A stretch of 64,000 nt of DNA. Source: Algoriphagus lutimaris. Lineage in GTDB: Bacteria; Bacteroidota; Bacteroidia; Cytophagales; Cyclobacteriaceae. The position numbers and the translations under genes are program-made. The stretch lies in assembly GCF_017051705.1 (NCBI RefSeq), contig NZ_JAFIDJ010000003.1:124001-188000 (forward strand), given 5' to 3'. Positions within the stretch are counted from its first letter, which is position 1. Each line of letters begins with the position of its first letter. Below are positions 45,973 through 55,096 of this stretch, in pieces. Under the pieces are notes generated by a model. The model made no database searches, was not told the origin of the DNA, and saw only the letters and a list, made by a program, of their open reading frames with translations.

Positions 45973-47688
45973 TTGGACCACAAGACTATCCTGAAAAAAT
46001 TAAAGTTGTGTATTCAACTCATGGAGCTTCATGAGGAGAACTCATTTAAAATAAGAAGTTACCAAAGTGCACTCAATTCCCTCGAGCGTGGAGACCAAGA
46101 TTTGATGGACCTAAGCGAAGACGAATTACAAAAAATACCCGGAGTTGGAAAAAGTATTCTGGAAGCGATTCTTTCGTTAAAGGAGACAGAAACTTTCCCT
46201 GCCTTAGAAGAACTTCTGGAAAAAACTCCTTCAGGGGTATTGGAAATCCTTCAAATAAAAGGACTAGGCCCTAAAAAAGTAAAAGTGCTCTGGCAGGAAA
46301 TAGGAATCACCAGCACCCATGAGTTAATGGAAGCCTGTCAATCCGGTAAAGTTGCCAAAACCAAAGGATTTGGAGAAAAAACACAACAGACCATCATTGA
46401 AAATTTGGAGTTTAAGGCCTCAAACGAAGGTAAATGGTTGTATGCAGATGTTGAAGCTACCATTCTTACACTAACGAAAGAACTGGAAGTTCTTTATCAG
46501 GGATCTGAAATTGCGATTGTAGCAGATTTTGCCAGAAAAATGGAAATCATATCCAGTGCAGAATGGCTAATTGGGATGGAATCTTTATTTGGTGGCAAGG
46601 AAAAGCTAAAAAATTGGAAAACCATTACTTGGGATATGTCAGCTTCCGGACCATTTGCTTGGAGAGGGAAAGTCAATGATCTGGACCTCATGGTTACGGT
46701 ACACTTTTGTAGCAAAAAAGAATTTCTCTGGAAAAAAATACTACTCAGCTCCTCCCCCGCTTTCTTAGGTGAACTGATCACCGAAAAAGAAAATGTGGGT
46801 GATCTACTGAATAAAAAAGACTATTCAAGTGAGGAAGAATTTTTCAAAAATCACAAGTTGGAATTTATCCCAGTTGAAATGCGGGAAGGTTTTGGGGAAG
46901 TAGCTCTGGCCAAAGAACATAAGATTGGGGTACTATTAGAGGACTCGGATTTAAAAGGAATTCTTCATAATCATTCTACCTACAGCGATGGAAAGCATAG
47001 CTTGAAACAAATGGCAGAATATTGCCGAGACTTAGGTTATGAATACCTGGGAATTTCTGACCATAGCCGAACTGCTTTTTATGCAGGAGGACTGGAGGTA
47101 GAACGGATCATCAAGCAGCATCAAGAAATCGATGAACTAAATAAGGAATTGGCCCCATTCAAAATTTTCAAAGGGATAGAAAGTGACATATTGCCTGATG
47201 GAAGTCTGGATTATCCTGATGATGTTTTGGAGAGTTTTGATTTCATCGTTTCTTCTATTCATTCTATTTTAAACATGGATATTAAAAAGGCTACAAATAG
47301 ATTGTTGACAGCCATAGAAAATCCATATACTACCATCTTGGGTCATCCTACTGGCAGATTATTATTGAGAAGAGCTGGATATCCTATTGACCATAAAACC
47401 ATCATCGATGCATGTGCAAAGAATAAGGTGGTCATCGAAATCAATGCCAACCCCTGGAGATTAGATCTTGATTGGAGATGGGTACGATACGCGATGGACC
47501 AAGGCGTCATGCTTTCAATCAACCCAGACGCACATGAAATGGATGGGTATTCAGACATGAAATACGGGGTATTGACAGGTAGAAAAGGTGGCCTCACAAA
47601 AGACATGACCTTAAATGCGCTTTCGAGAGAAGAGGTTGACTCTTACTTTTCCAAAAGAAAGGCTTCGATTAAATCTAAAAGCAAATAA
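45973..47688 (+). CDS. PolX-like protein: HhH and PHP domains with a decayed polymerase domain
   Basis: A 571-residue protein with the PolX architecture. An N-terminal 8-kDa-type domain with helix-hairpin-helix motifs (LQKIPGVGKSILEAI, QIKGLGPKKVKVLWQ, TKGFGEKTQQTI) leads into a middle domain in which the usual GS-x-RR and GDID polymerase residues are missing, and then a C-terminal PHP domain. The PHP metal ligands are intact (HNHSTYSDG, ISDHS, GIESDI, VSSIHS, LGHPTG, NPDAHE). It is likely a nuclease or phosphoesterase in DNA repair. The start is TTG at 45973, which gives the family N-terminus; the ATG at 46021 would cut it. Confidence 0.85.
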   Translation: MDHKTILKKLKLCIQLMELHEENSFKIRSYQSALNSLERGDQDLMDLSEDELQKIPGVGKSILEAILSLKETETFPALEELLEKTPSGVLEILQIKGLGPKKVKVLWQEIGITSTHELMEACQSGKVAKTKGFGEKTQQTIIENLEFKASNEGKWLYADVEATILTLTKELEVLYQGSEIAIVADFARKMEIISSAEWLIGMESLFGGKEKLKNWKTITWDMSASGPFAWRGKVNDLDLMVTVHFCSKKEFLWKKILLSSSPAFLGELITEKENVGDLLNKKDYSSEEEFFKNHKLEFIPVEMREGFGEVALAKEHKIGVLLEDSDLKGILHNHSTYSDGKHSLKQMAEYCRDLGYEYLGISDHSRTAFYAGGLEVERIIKQHQEIDELNKELAPFKIFKGIESDILPDGSLDYPDDVLESFDFIVSSIHSILNMDIKKATNRLLTAIENPYTTILGHPTGRLLLRRAGYPIDHKTIIDACAKNKVVIEINANPWRLDLDWRWVRYAMDQGVMLSINPDAHEMDGYSDMKYGVLTGRKGGLTKDMTLNALSREEVDSYFSKRKASIKSKSK

Positions 47689-47741
47689 TCTCAGTCTTCG
47701 CATTCTTTACCTATCTTCGCCTTTCAGTTAAGAAATCAATT

Positions 47742-48029
47742 ATGAAGTGGACAAATCAACCGGACTCTGTATTATTGGAAAGGTCATTCCTTTTTGGAAT
47801 AGTAGGAATTGTTCTGGGAACTTTATCAATATTAAATAGCAAGTTTTATTTGGTTGACGCCCCCATGGGCCCATTAAATGGGGTGAGCTTTTCATTACAG
47901 CTGGTAGCGATAAGCTTGGCTATATTGGTATTAAGAAAAAGAAAAGTCGACCCTAACATAAAAGAGAAAGCTCAAAAAATGATTGTGGTATTAGCTGCCG
48001 CATTTTTGTTTTTTATTCTTTCTATGTAA
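47742..48029 (+). CDS. small membrane protein of unknown function
   Basis: A 95-residue protein with three hydrophobic segments (SFLFGIVGIVLGTLSIL, VSFSLQLVAISLAILVL, MIVVLAAAFLFFILS) and a short basic loop (RKRKVDPN). No motif is recognised. It lies 53 bp after the PolX-like gene, is in the same direction, and is followed by a terminator shared with clpC. Confidence 0.6.
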   Translation: MKWTNQPDSVLLERSFLFGIVGIVLGTLSILNSKFYLVDAPMGPLNGVSFSLQLVAISLAILVLRKRKVDPNIKEKAQKMIVVLAAAFLFFILSM

Positions 48030-48051
48030 CCTCAAATTTCAACAAAACTAA

Positions 48052-48083
48052 AAAACCCCGAATCATTTCTGAGTCGGGGTTTT
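48052..48083. terminator. bidirectional terminator between the small membrane gene and clpC
   Basis: The stem AAACCCCGA / TCGGGGTTT with a 12-nt loop carries A- and T-rich flanks. It lies between convergent genes. Confidence 0.8.
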
Positions 48084-48103
48084 ATTTTATACTCATGGCA
48101 AAA

Positions 48104-50638
48104 TTAATCTGCCTTTTCTTTCTTTTTATTTACTGAAATAATCAATTCAGAACCTTCTCCAGGATAATCAGCTGTAATGATATCCCCTTCCGACAAATCA
48201 CCTTTTAGAATTTCTTCTGCGATGGCATCTTCCAGATATTTCTGAATGGCTCGATTCAATGGACGTGCACCATACTGCTGGTCATATCCTTTTTCGGCTA
48301 AAAACGCTTTCGCCTTTTCCGTCAACTCAATTTGGTAGCCCAAATCAGTTATTCTGGAGAACAGCTTGTTCAAACTGATATCGATGATTTTGAACAGATG
48401 CTCCTGAGTCAATGAATTGAAGACAACAACATCATCCAAACGGTTCAGGAACTCTGGACTGAAGGCCTTTTTCAAAGCAGACTGGATGGTAGATTTAACC
48501 ACATCATCCATGTTATCTTGCTTAGCCTTGTTGGCAAAGCCAATTCCTGCTCCGAAATCCTTCAAGTCACGAACCCCAATATTGGAAGTCATGATAATGA
48601 TGGTATTTCTGAAATCTACTCTTCTACCCAATCCATCTGTTAATATTCCATCATCCAACACTTGTAGAAGGATATTGAACACATCTGGGTGCGCTTTTTC
48701 AATTTCATCCAGCAATACTACGGAATAAGGCTTTCTTCTTACTTTTTCAGTAAGCTGACCGCCTTCTTCATAGCCGACGTATCCCGGAGGCGCTCCTACT
48801 AATCTGGATACGGAGAATTTCTCCATGTATTCAGACATATCTATTCGAATCAAGGAATCATCTTTATCGAATAGGTAGGTAGCCAACATTTTGGCCAACT
48901 CAGTTTTACCTACACCTGTTGGTCCTAAGAAAATAAAGGAACCAATTGGTTTTTTAGGATCTTTAAGTCCTACTCGAGTTCGCTGAATTGCCTTCGTTAA
49001 TTTTTTGATGGCTTCATCTTGACCTATTACTTTTCCAGCCAATTCCTCATTCATGTTGAGCAGTTTTGCTCCTTCATTTTGAGCGATTCTCTTCGCTGGA
49101 ATACCAGTCATCATTGCGATCACCTCTGCAACATGCTCCTCATCGACTGTAAATCTTTTTGACTTACTTTCTTCTTCCCATTTGATCTTAGCTGCATCAA
49201 GTTGCTCTAACAACTTCTTCTCTTTATCTCTCAACTGTGCTGCTTCTTCATATTTCTGAGATTTAACAACACGGTTCTTTTCTGTTTTGATATCTTCTAC
49301 TTCAGCTTCCAGTTTTAGGATTTCTTCTGGAACATGAATATTGTTGATATGCACTCTTGCACCCGCTTCATCTAAAATGTCAATTGCTTTATCCGGCAAG
49401 AAACGATCTGAGATATAGCGATCGGACAATTTCACACAAGCATCAATAGCCGCATCGGTATAATTCACATTGTGGTGATCCTCGTACTTATCCTTGATAT
49501 TATTCAGGATTTGGATCGTCTCTTCAGGTGAAGTAGCATCTACCATAACCATTTGGAAACGACGTGCCAAGGCTCCATCCTTTTCAATGTATTGTCTATA
49601 CTCATCCAGAGTAGTTGCTCCGATACATTGGATTTCTCCTCTGGCCAAAGCAGGTTTGAACATATTTGACGCATCTAATGAACCTGATGCTCCTCCAGCT
49701 CCTACTATGGTATGAAGCTCATCAATAAATAAGATCACATTTGGGGATTTTTCCAGCTCGTTCATCACTGCTTTCATTCTCTCCTCAAATTGACCTCTAT
49801 ACTTGGTACCTGCTACCAAAGAAGCTAGATCCAAAGTAACTACTCGCTTATTGAATAAGACTCTAGAAACTTTCTTCTGCACAATTCTAAGTGCAAGACC
49901 TTCTGCAATAGCAGTTTTACCTACTCCTGGTTCACCGATTAGGATTGGATTGTTTTTCTTTCTTCTGGAAAGAATTTGAGCTACTCGCTCAATCTCTTTT
50001 TCTCTACCGATAATTGGGTCTAATTTATCGTCTTCCGCCATCTTAGTAAGATCACGGCCAAAGTTATCCAATACCGGAGTTCGGGATTTTTCAGCCCCCG
50101 CTTTGGAGCTTCCAGAACCACTTCCTGTAGAACCAAATAATTTGGATCCATCCTCATCACCATCTTCTGCTTCAGCTCTTGCTCTTGGTGAGGCACCTCC
50201 ATCGGATTGCATCTCCAACATTTCTTTCACAGAGTCATAATTGACATCAAATTTATTTAATATCTGAGTGGCAATGTTATCCTCATCTCTAAGAATGGAA
50301 AGCAATAGGTGTTCTGTGCCAATAAGTTGGCTTTTAAATATTTTGGCTTCCAAATAGGTAATCTTCAACACCTTTTCCGACTGTCTGGTCAGCGGTATGT
50401 TGGCCATATTTTTCACATTGTGATTTGCGGTACCTTTTACGGCTCTTTCTATCGCTCCTCTCAATTCATCCAAAGGCACTCCTAGTTTTTTTAGAATGGA
50501 AACAGCTACACCTTCTCCCTCGCGTATCATCCCCAGTAAGAGGTGTTCTGTACCAATATAATCATGTCCCAGGCGAAGCGCTTCTTCACGGCTGAGAGAG
50601 ATCACCTCTTTAACTCTGTTTGAAAATTTAGCTTCCAT
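48104..50638 (-). CDS. clpC: ATP-dependent Clp protease ATP-binding subunit ClpC
   Basis: An 844-residue AAA+ unfoldase. Two Clp_N repeats are at residues about 15-65 and 90-140, followed by a Ser/Gly-rich linker. The first AAA+ has Walker [16 protein letters not shown] (about 234-248), the middle coiled-coil domain is near 440-510 with a UVR-like [17 protein letters not shown], and the second AAA+ has [12 protein letters not shown] (about 560-571). It feeds substrates to ClpP, which is not in this window. No ctsR or mcs genes of the Bacillus type are adjacent. Confidence 0.95.
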   Translation of the reverse strand: MEAKFSNRVKEVISLSREEALRLGHDYIGTEHLLLGMIREGEGVAVSILKKLGVPLDELRGAIERAVKGTANHNVKNMANIPLTRQSEKVLKITYLEAKIFKSQLIGTEHLLLSILRDEDNIATQILNKFDVNYDSVKEMLEMQSDGGASPRARAEAEDGDEDGSKLFGSTGSGSGSSKAGAEKSRTPVLDNFGRDLTKMAEDDKLDPIIGREKEIERVAQILSRRKKNNPILIGEPGVGKTAIAEGLALRIVQKKVSRVLFNKRVVTLDLASLVAGTKYRGQFEERMKAVMNELEKSPNVILFIDELHTIVGAGGASGSLDASNMFKPALARGEIQCIGATTLDEYRQYIEKDGALARRFQMVMVDATSPEETIQILNNIKDKYEDHHNVNYTDAAIDACVKLSDRYISDRFLPDKAIDILDEAGARVHINNIHVPEEILKLEAEVEDIKTEKNRVVKSQKYEEAAQLRDKEKKLLEQLDAAKIKWEEESKSKRFTVDEEHVAEVIAMMTGIPAKRIAQNEGAKLLNMNEELAGKVIGQDEAIKKLTKAIQRTRVGLKDPKKPIGSFIFLGPTGVGKTELAKMLATYLFDKDDSLIRIDMSEYMEKFSVSRLVGAPPGYVGYEEGGQLTEKVRRKPYSVVLLDEIEKAHPDVFNILLQVLDDGILTDGLGRRVDFRNTIIIMTSNIGVRDLKDFGAGIGFANKAKQDNMDDVVKSTIQSALKKAFSPEFLNRLDDVVVFNSLTQEHLFKIIDISLNKLFSRITDLGYQIELTEKAKAFLAEKGYDQQYGARPLNRAIQKYLEDAIAEEILKGDLSEGDIITADYPGEGSELIISVNKKKEKAD

Positions 50639-50722
50639 TTAATTCCTTTCTGATTGTTTAATATTCCTGTACGTATGTTACCGAATTTGTTTTAAAAACA
50701 CAATCCTTTTGAGGATTGTTCA

Positions 50723-51343
50723 TTAATTTTTTACAGAACTTAACAAAAGCTTTTTTGCTTCTGTTCCCATGCAAAACAACAGATCCAGAACACTCAAATT
50801 TGGCTCAAAGTCTGAGCCAAAAAGTTGGTTATATGGTACTGGCGAGTAAAGTTCCCGCTCTAAAAACGAGCCTGAGGGCTTAATTTGCCCTCTTAAGTCC
50901 AAATCCACCTGTTCTTCATTTATATTTTGGCACACAGTCAGCTTGCCAGAACACCTTAATAGCTTGAGACATATTGTCAGCATTTCTAAGTTTAAATCCC
51001 ATAAACTGGCATGTTTTTTCCCAAAAACAGGTTCGATATATGGAAAAAAAAATTCAAAAAAAGGTGCTTTTCCATAGGCAGACTGGATTCCTCTCACATG
51101 AATTTTCTGCCAATTCTGAGAATAATCTATTGAAACCTTGCTTAAAGCAACACGTGGCCTCCTACCTTGAATAGGTACACTCAGGGTTTCAACTTTATTT
51201 GCCAAACGAATTCTGGTCCTATTAAGATAGGATTGCCGTTGGTATAATTCAAAGGGAGAAACGAGGATTTCATCTGCATCTACGACAGCTGTAAAAAACT
51301 CTAAACAAGGTATAAAATGTAAGTCAACTGCGACTCTCTTCAT
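50723..51343 (-). CDS. WbqC family protein
   Basis: A 206-residue protein of the WbqC family, with FIPCLEFFTAVVDADEIL, YQRQSYLNRTRIR, LSVPIQGRRPRVALSKVSI and FFFPYIEPVF. WbqC genes are often found in polysaccharide clusters and are annotated as possible sugar-modifying enzymes. No function is proven here. It lies 84 bp downstream of the clpC start side on the same strand and 50 bp after the threonylcarbamoyl-AMP synthase gene. Confidence 0.8.
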   Translation of the reverse strand: MKRVAVDLHFIPCLEFFTAVVDADEILVSPFELYQRQSYLNRTRIRLANKVETLSVPIQGRRPRVALSKVSIDYSQNWQKIHVRGIQSAYGKAPFFEFFFPYIEPVFGKKHASLWDLNLEMLTICLKLLRCSGKLTVCQNINEEQVDLDLRGQIKPSGSFLERELYSPVPYNQLFGSDFEPNLSVLDLLFCMGTEAKKLLLSSVKN

Positions 51344-51393
51344 AAATCTGGATGTGCTTTTTCTAATTTTGAACAGGAAACCTTTAATAGGAT

Positions 51394-52023
51394 TTAGATG
51401 ATATCATCCACATTCCCTAGTCCCTGTCTGACAATTACCACTTCGTCTCCCAAGCAATCAAGAATCGTGGAACCTACGTTTTGACCATACCCTCCATCAA
51501 TCACTACATCTACTAAATGCTCATATTTTTCAAATATCAACTCTGGGTCGGTGCTATACTCAATCACTTCATCTTCATCTCTAATAGAGGTAGATAATAA
51601 GGGCTGTCCTAACTCCTCCACGATCATTTTTGGTACCGAATGATTTGGCACCCGGATTCCAACGGTCTTTTTATTGCTATGTAAGATCTTAGGAACTTGG
51701 GTATTCGCTTCCAAAATAAAAGTAAAAGGGCCCGGGAAAGCTTTTTTCATCATTTTGAAAACCGGCTTGGAAATCACTTTTGTGTATTGGGCGATGTTAC
51801 TGAGATCTGCACAAATAAAAGAGAAATTATGCTTCTTGGGGTTGATTCCTTTAATTCGACAGATTTTTTCTACCGCTCGCAAATTTGTGATATCACAACC
51901 CAATCCATAAACAGTATCTGTTGGGTAGATAATCACTCCCCCATCCCTTAAGATATTTACGATTTGACTTATCCTTCTGGGATCAGGATTTTCTTCATAC
52001 AAACGAATAAATTCAGCAGCCAT
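51394..52023 (-). CDS. L-threonylcarbamoyladenylate synthase (Sua5/YciO/YrdC)
   Basis: A 209-residue YrdC-domain protein. The start motif is VIIYPTDTVYGLGCDI, followed by RIKGINPKKHNFSFI and FPGPFTFILEA, and later TVGIRVPNHSVPKM. It makes threonylcarbamoyl-AMP for the t6A modification of tRNAs that read ANN codons. There is no C-terminal Sua5 domain, so it is the short TsaC-like or YciO-like form, and the two cannot be separated here. It overlaps nothing but starts 3 bp after the Nudix stop. Confidence 0.85.
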   Translation of the reverse strand: MAAEFIRLYEENPDPRRISQIVNILRDGGVIIYPTDTVYGLGCDITNLRAVEKICRIKGINPKKHNFSFICADLSNIAQYTKVISKPVFKMMKKAFPGPFTFILEANTQVPKILHSNKKTVGIRVPNHSVPKMIVEELGQPLLSTSIRDEDEVIEYSTDPELIFEKYEHLVDVVIDGGYGQNVGSTILDCLGDEVVIVRQGLGNVDDII

Positions 52024-52026
52024 CGG

Positions 52027-52458
52027 TTAATTTTTAGCCTTGTTAGTATTCCTACTTCGAAAAGCCTGCCAGTTTTCTAAAAGTTCATTAAAAACTGGAA
52101 TATCAGCAGGTGCCCAATTTAATACACTTAAATCTCCTATTTCCATCCAAACGACTCTTTCATGCTCTAAAACACGAATATCTCCTGATTCCCAAGCACA
52201 TATAAAAGGAGTTAATTCTACTATTTTTTCCTCGGAATAAGTAAACTTAGAAACTGTCAATTGGGAACCTACAGAAATCTCTATACCCAATTCCTCTTTA
52301 ATTTCCCGGATTAAGCTTTCTTCTAGACTTTCTCCTTCCTCTAGCTTTCCTCCAGGAAATTCCCACATCCCGGGTTGGCTCATGGAGGAAGACCTTTTGG
52401 CTACAAGCACTTTATTTAAGTGAATTATAATCGCACAAGAAACTGATATGGTTTTCAT
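52027..52458 (-). CDS. Nudix hydrolase, MutT-like
   Basis: A 143-residue protein. The Nudix box is GGKLEEGESLEESLIREIKEE (residues about 37-57), preceded by MWEFPGGKL. The layout resembles the (deoxy)nucleoside-triphosphate pyrophosphohydrolase MutT/CtfA group that clears damaged nucleotides such as 8-oxo-dGTP. The start at 52458 (MKTISVSCAI) is preferred over an upstream ATG that adds a hydrophobic extension. It lies 3 bp before the threonylcarbamoyl-AMP synthase gene and is divergent from mltG. Confidence 0.85.
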   Translation of the reverse strand: MKTISVSCAIIIHLNKVLVAKRSSSMSQPGMWEFPGGKLEEGESLEESLIREIKEELGIEISVGSQLTVSKFTYSEEKIVELTPFICAWESGDIRVLEHERVVWMEIGDLSVLNWAPADIPVFNELLENWQAFRSRNTNKAKN

Positions 52459-52532
52459 GAAGTTAAATATAAAGTAAGGAAAAAGATTCAAAGTAGGAAT
52501 TGACAGGTAATTCCTAGGAAAGGATTTTTCCC

Positions 52533-52540
52533 TATTTTTG
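52533..52540 (+). promoter_or_regulatory. -7 promoter element of mltG
   Basis: TATTTTTG matches the -7 consensus and ends 7 bp before the mltG start codon, so transcription would start at or very near the ATG. The -33 position 19 nt upstream reads TTC rather than TTG. Confidence 0.45.
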
Positions 52541-52547
52541 AAGCCAA

Positions 52548-53591
52548 ATGCAAACAGATAAAAAGAACAAACTATTCCTGGTACTGATCATATCCTTTTC
52601 GGTGTTGGCCATTTCTATGTCCTTTTACTTTTATCAGGTATTTTTCAGTCCTAATGCTTTATTGGAAACCGATCAAAGCTATACACTAAAAATACCTAGT
52701 AATTCCACTTTCAAACAAGTGAGTAATCAGCTGTATGATGACAAAGTAATCAATGACGTAGTAAGCTTTTCATTTGTTTCTAAAGTAATGGGGTATCAAG
52801 AAGCCGTGAAGCCAGGATTATACATCATTAGTCCAAAGATGACCAATATAGAATTGGTGAGACATCTGCGCTCAGGTAACCAGGCTCCGGTTAGAATTAC
52901 ATTTAACAATATCAGAACCAAAGAAGATCTTGCAGAAAGGATCACCAAAAACCTGGAAATTAACGAAGACCGGTTTTTGAGCCTGCTAGAGGACTCTGTT
53001 TATATTCGAAAATTTGATTTCGATGAAGAAACCATCATGAGCATGTTTATCCCAAATACCTATGAAGTTTGGTGGAACACAAGCCCTGAGTCTTTATTTG
53101 ATCGAATGTTTAAGGAGTATCAAGCGTTTTGGACTGCAGAAAAAAAATCCAAAGCCGAAGCCATTGGACTTAGTCCAAAGGAGGTTAGCACATTGGCTTC
53201 AATCGTCCAGTCTGAAAGTCAAAAATCAGATGAAAGACCAAAGATTGCCGGAGTTTATTTAAATAGACTTCGCTTAAATATGCCCCTTCAGGCAGACCCT
53301 ACTCTGGTTTTTGCATTAGGAGATTTCACGATCAAAAGAGTGCTGAATGTGCACAAAGAAATAGAAAGTCCTTACAACACGTACAAATACGTGGGCCTTC
53401 CTCCTGGGCCTATCAATTTGCCAGATATTAACTCTTTAGAAGCTGTACTGAATGCTGAAGACCACAAGTATCTTTATTTCTGTGCAAAAGAAGATTTTTC
53501 CGGATACCATGCCTTCGCAACTAATTTAGCACAACATAATGCCAATGCGAGAAGGTACCAAGCCGCACTGAACGCTGCCAAAATTTATTAG
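52548..53591 (+). CDS. mltG: endolytic transglycosylase MltG
   Basis: A 347-residue protein with one N-terminal membrane helix (about residues 8-30), a LysM-like domain (SYTLKIPSNSTFKQVSNQL), and the YceG catalytic domain. ASIVQSESQKSDERPKIAGV holds the conserved Glu, and the tail has ADPTLVFALG and YVGLPPGPINLP. It cuts nascent glycan strands and so sets glycan length. It begins a + strand run with a thioesterase gene (1 bp spacing) and a YihY gene. Confidence 0.92.
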   Translation: MQTDKKNKLFLVLIISFSVLAISMSFYFYQVFFSPNALLETDQSYTLKIPSNSTFKQVSNQLYDDKVINDVVSFSFVSKVMGYQEAVKPGLYIISPKMTNIELVRHLRSGNQAPVRITFNNIRTKEDLAERITKNLEINEDRFLSLLEDSVYIRKFDFDEETIMSMFIPNTYEVWWNTSPESLFDRMFKEYQAFWTAEKKSKAEAIGLSPKEVSTLASIVQSESQKSDERPKIAGVYLNRLRLNMPLQADPTLVFALGDFTIKRVLNVHKEIESPYNTYKYVGLPPGPINLPDINSLEAVLNAEDHKYLYFCAKEDFSGYHAFATNLAQHNANARRYQAALNAAKIY

Positions 53592-53592
53592 G

Positions 53593-53997
53593 ATGTATAC
53601 TTCAGAAACACAAGTTCGAGTTAGATACGCCGAAACTGACCAAATGAGTTATGTGTATTACGGGAATTATGCCATGTATTTTGAAGTAGGTCGGGTTGAA
53701 GCCATGAGAAATATTGGGTTTAGCTATAAGGAAATGGAAGAAAATGGAGTTATGATGCCAGTACTGGAAAGTCATTACACCTATCTTAAACCTGGAAAAT
53801 ACGATGAACTTCTAACCATTCGTACCACCATCCCAACAATGCCTGGTGTAAAAATCAAATTTGAGTACGAAGTATTTAATGAACAAAACGAACTGATTAC
53901 CAAAGGTTGGACTTCTTTGGCCTTTTTAAAAAAAGACAGCCATCAGCCTACAAGACCTCCACAGAATTTATTAGCTTTATTAAATCCATATTTTTAG
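53593..53997 (+). CDS. acyl-CoA thioesterase, YbgC-like hotdog fold
   Basis: A 134-residue 4HBT-type thioesterase. RYAETDQMSYVYYGNYAMYFE is the hotdog active-site signature with the catalytic Asp at about residue 15 and YYGNY following. YbgC-type enzymes hydrolyse short acyl-CoA esters and are often near Tol-Pal or lipid genes. Here it is 1 bp after mltG and 12 bp before the YihY gene, so it is in the same transcript. Confidence 0.88.
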   Translation: MYTSETQVRVRYAETDQMSYVYYGNYAMYFEVGRVEAMRNIGFSYKEMEENGVMMPVLESHYTYLKPGKYDELLTIRTTIPTMPGVKIKFEYEVFNEQNELITKGWTSLAFLKKDSHQPTRPPQNLLALLNPYF

Positions 53998-54009
53998 AAA
54001 AAGCAACTT

Positions 54010-54993
54010 GTGGTCAAAGAAAAGATTCGACTATTTCAGAATCGCCTGGAAAAAAAGGCTAAGTATTTTCAAAAGGTCCATTTTGGAGATCCCGATAAAA
54101 ACCTATACGATGTAGGACGGATTTTCATACAACAGCTTCAAAAAGATGACATTGTGGAAAGAGCAGGCTCAGTAGCATTTAGCTTTACTTTGGCGCTTTT
54201 CCCTCTAATACTGTTTCTTTTAAACATTGTCCCTTATTTACAGGACATCTTCCCCATTGTTACTACTCAAAACATCCTGACTTTTGTTCAGGAAATATTA
54301 CCTGGAGAACTGTATTCCCAGGCGGAAACCACGATTATGGATATTGTATCCAGACCTAGACAAAGCTTGATTTCCTTGGGTTTTTTCTTTGCCCTTTTCT
54401 CTTCCACTCAAGGGGTAGTATCCATGATGAATTCTTTCAACTCAGTATATCAAACCAAGGAAAATAGAGGTTTTTTTCAATCCAGAATTATTGCTGCCAG
54501 TATCGTTTTTCTATTGGTTTTGACCATTGTAGCGGCGAGTACGGTTATGATTCTAGGCAGCGTGATCATTCAACGGGTAGATGAGCTCCAGATGTTTGAT
54601 TCTGGATTTATGATCTTCCTTTTTTCGACGTTAAAGTTTCTGGTTTTACTATTTATGTTTTACATAGCAACTGCATTTATTTTTAGGTTTGCTCCAGTAG
54701 TACATGATAAATGGAAATTCTCTTCTATAGGAGCAATATTGGGCGGATTATTGATTACGCTGGGATTCTATGGTTTTACTTTTTACCTAAATAATTTCGC
54801 TAGCTATAATAAACTATATGGCTCCATCGGCACCTTGATTGCCTTGATGCTTTGGTTATTAATTACTTCTCTGATTGTATTGGTTTGTTTTGAAGTCAAC
54901 GTCAGTCTAGACTTAGTCGAGGAGGAGAAGAAACTCAGGGAATTTGAGGAGGAAGAGGCATATGAGCCTATCATCACTAAGAATAAAGATTAG
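54010..54993 (+). CDS. YihY/BrkB family membrane protein
   Basis: A 327-residue protein with six membrane helices (from about residue 55 to 290) and an acidic Glu-rich C-terminus (VEEEKKLREFEEEEAYE). RAGSVAFSFTLALFPL and YGSIGTLIALMLWLLITSL are conserved family segments. The start is GTG at 54010. Members were once called ribonuclease BN, but they are thought to be membrane transport or envelope proteins of unknown function. It follows the thioesterase gene by 12 bp. Confidence 0.85.
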   Translation: MVKEKIRLFQNRLEKKAKYFQKVHFGDPDKNLYDVGRIFIQQLQKDDIVERAGSVAFSFTLALFPLILFLLNIVPYLQDIFPIVTTQNILTFVQEILPGELYSQAETTIMDIVSRPRQSLISLGFFFALFSSTQGVVSMMNSFNSVYQTKENRGFFQSRIIAASIVFLLVLTIVAASTVMILGSVIIQRVDELQMFDSGFMIFLFSTLKFLVLLFMFYIATAFIFRFAPVVHDKWKFSSIGAILGGLLITLGFYGFTFYLNNFASYNKLYGSIGTLIALMLWLLITSLIVLVCFEVNVSLDLVEEEKKLREFEEEEAYEPIITKNKD

Positions 54994-55096
54994 CCTTGTA
55001 GCCCCCTTTCTATATGAGTAAAAGTTTCCTTTTATTTTGATTGACTATATTTAGATAGTTAATCATGTTTTAAGGCCCATCACCAATCAAATTCCA

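Noticed and set aside
53200-53230. Possible loss of the MltG catalytic Glu (VQSES instead of VEKET)
   Set aside because: The second Glu of the motif is kept, and Q at the first position is, as far as I recall, normal in Bacteroidota MltG, so no defect is claimed.
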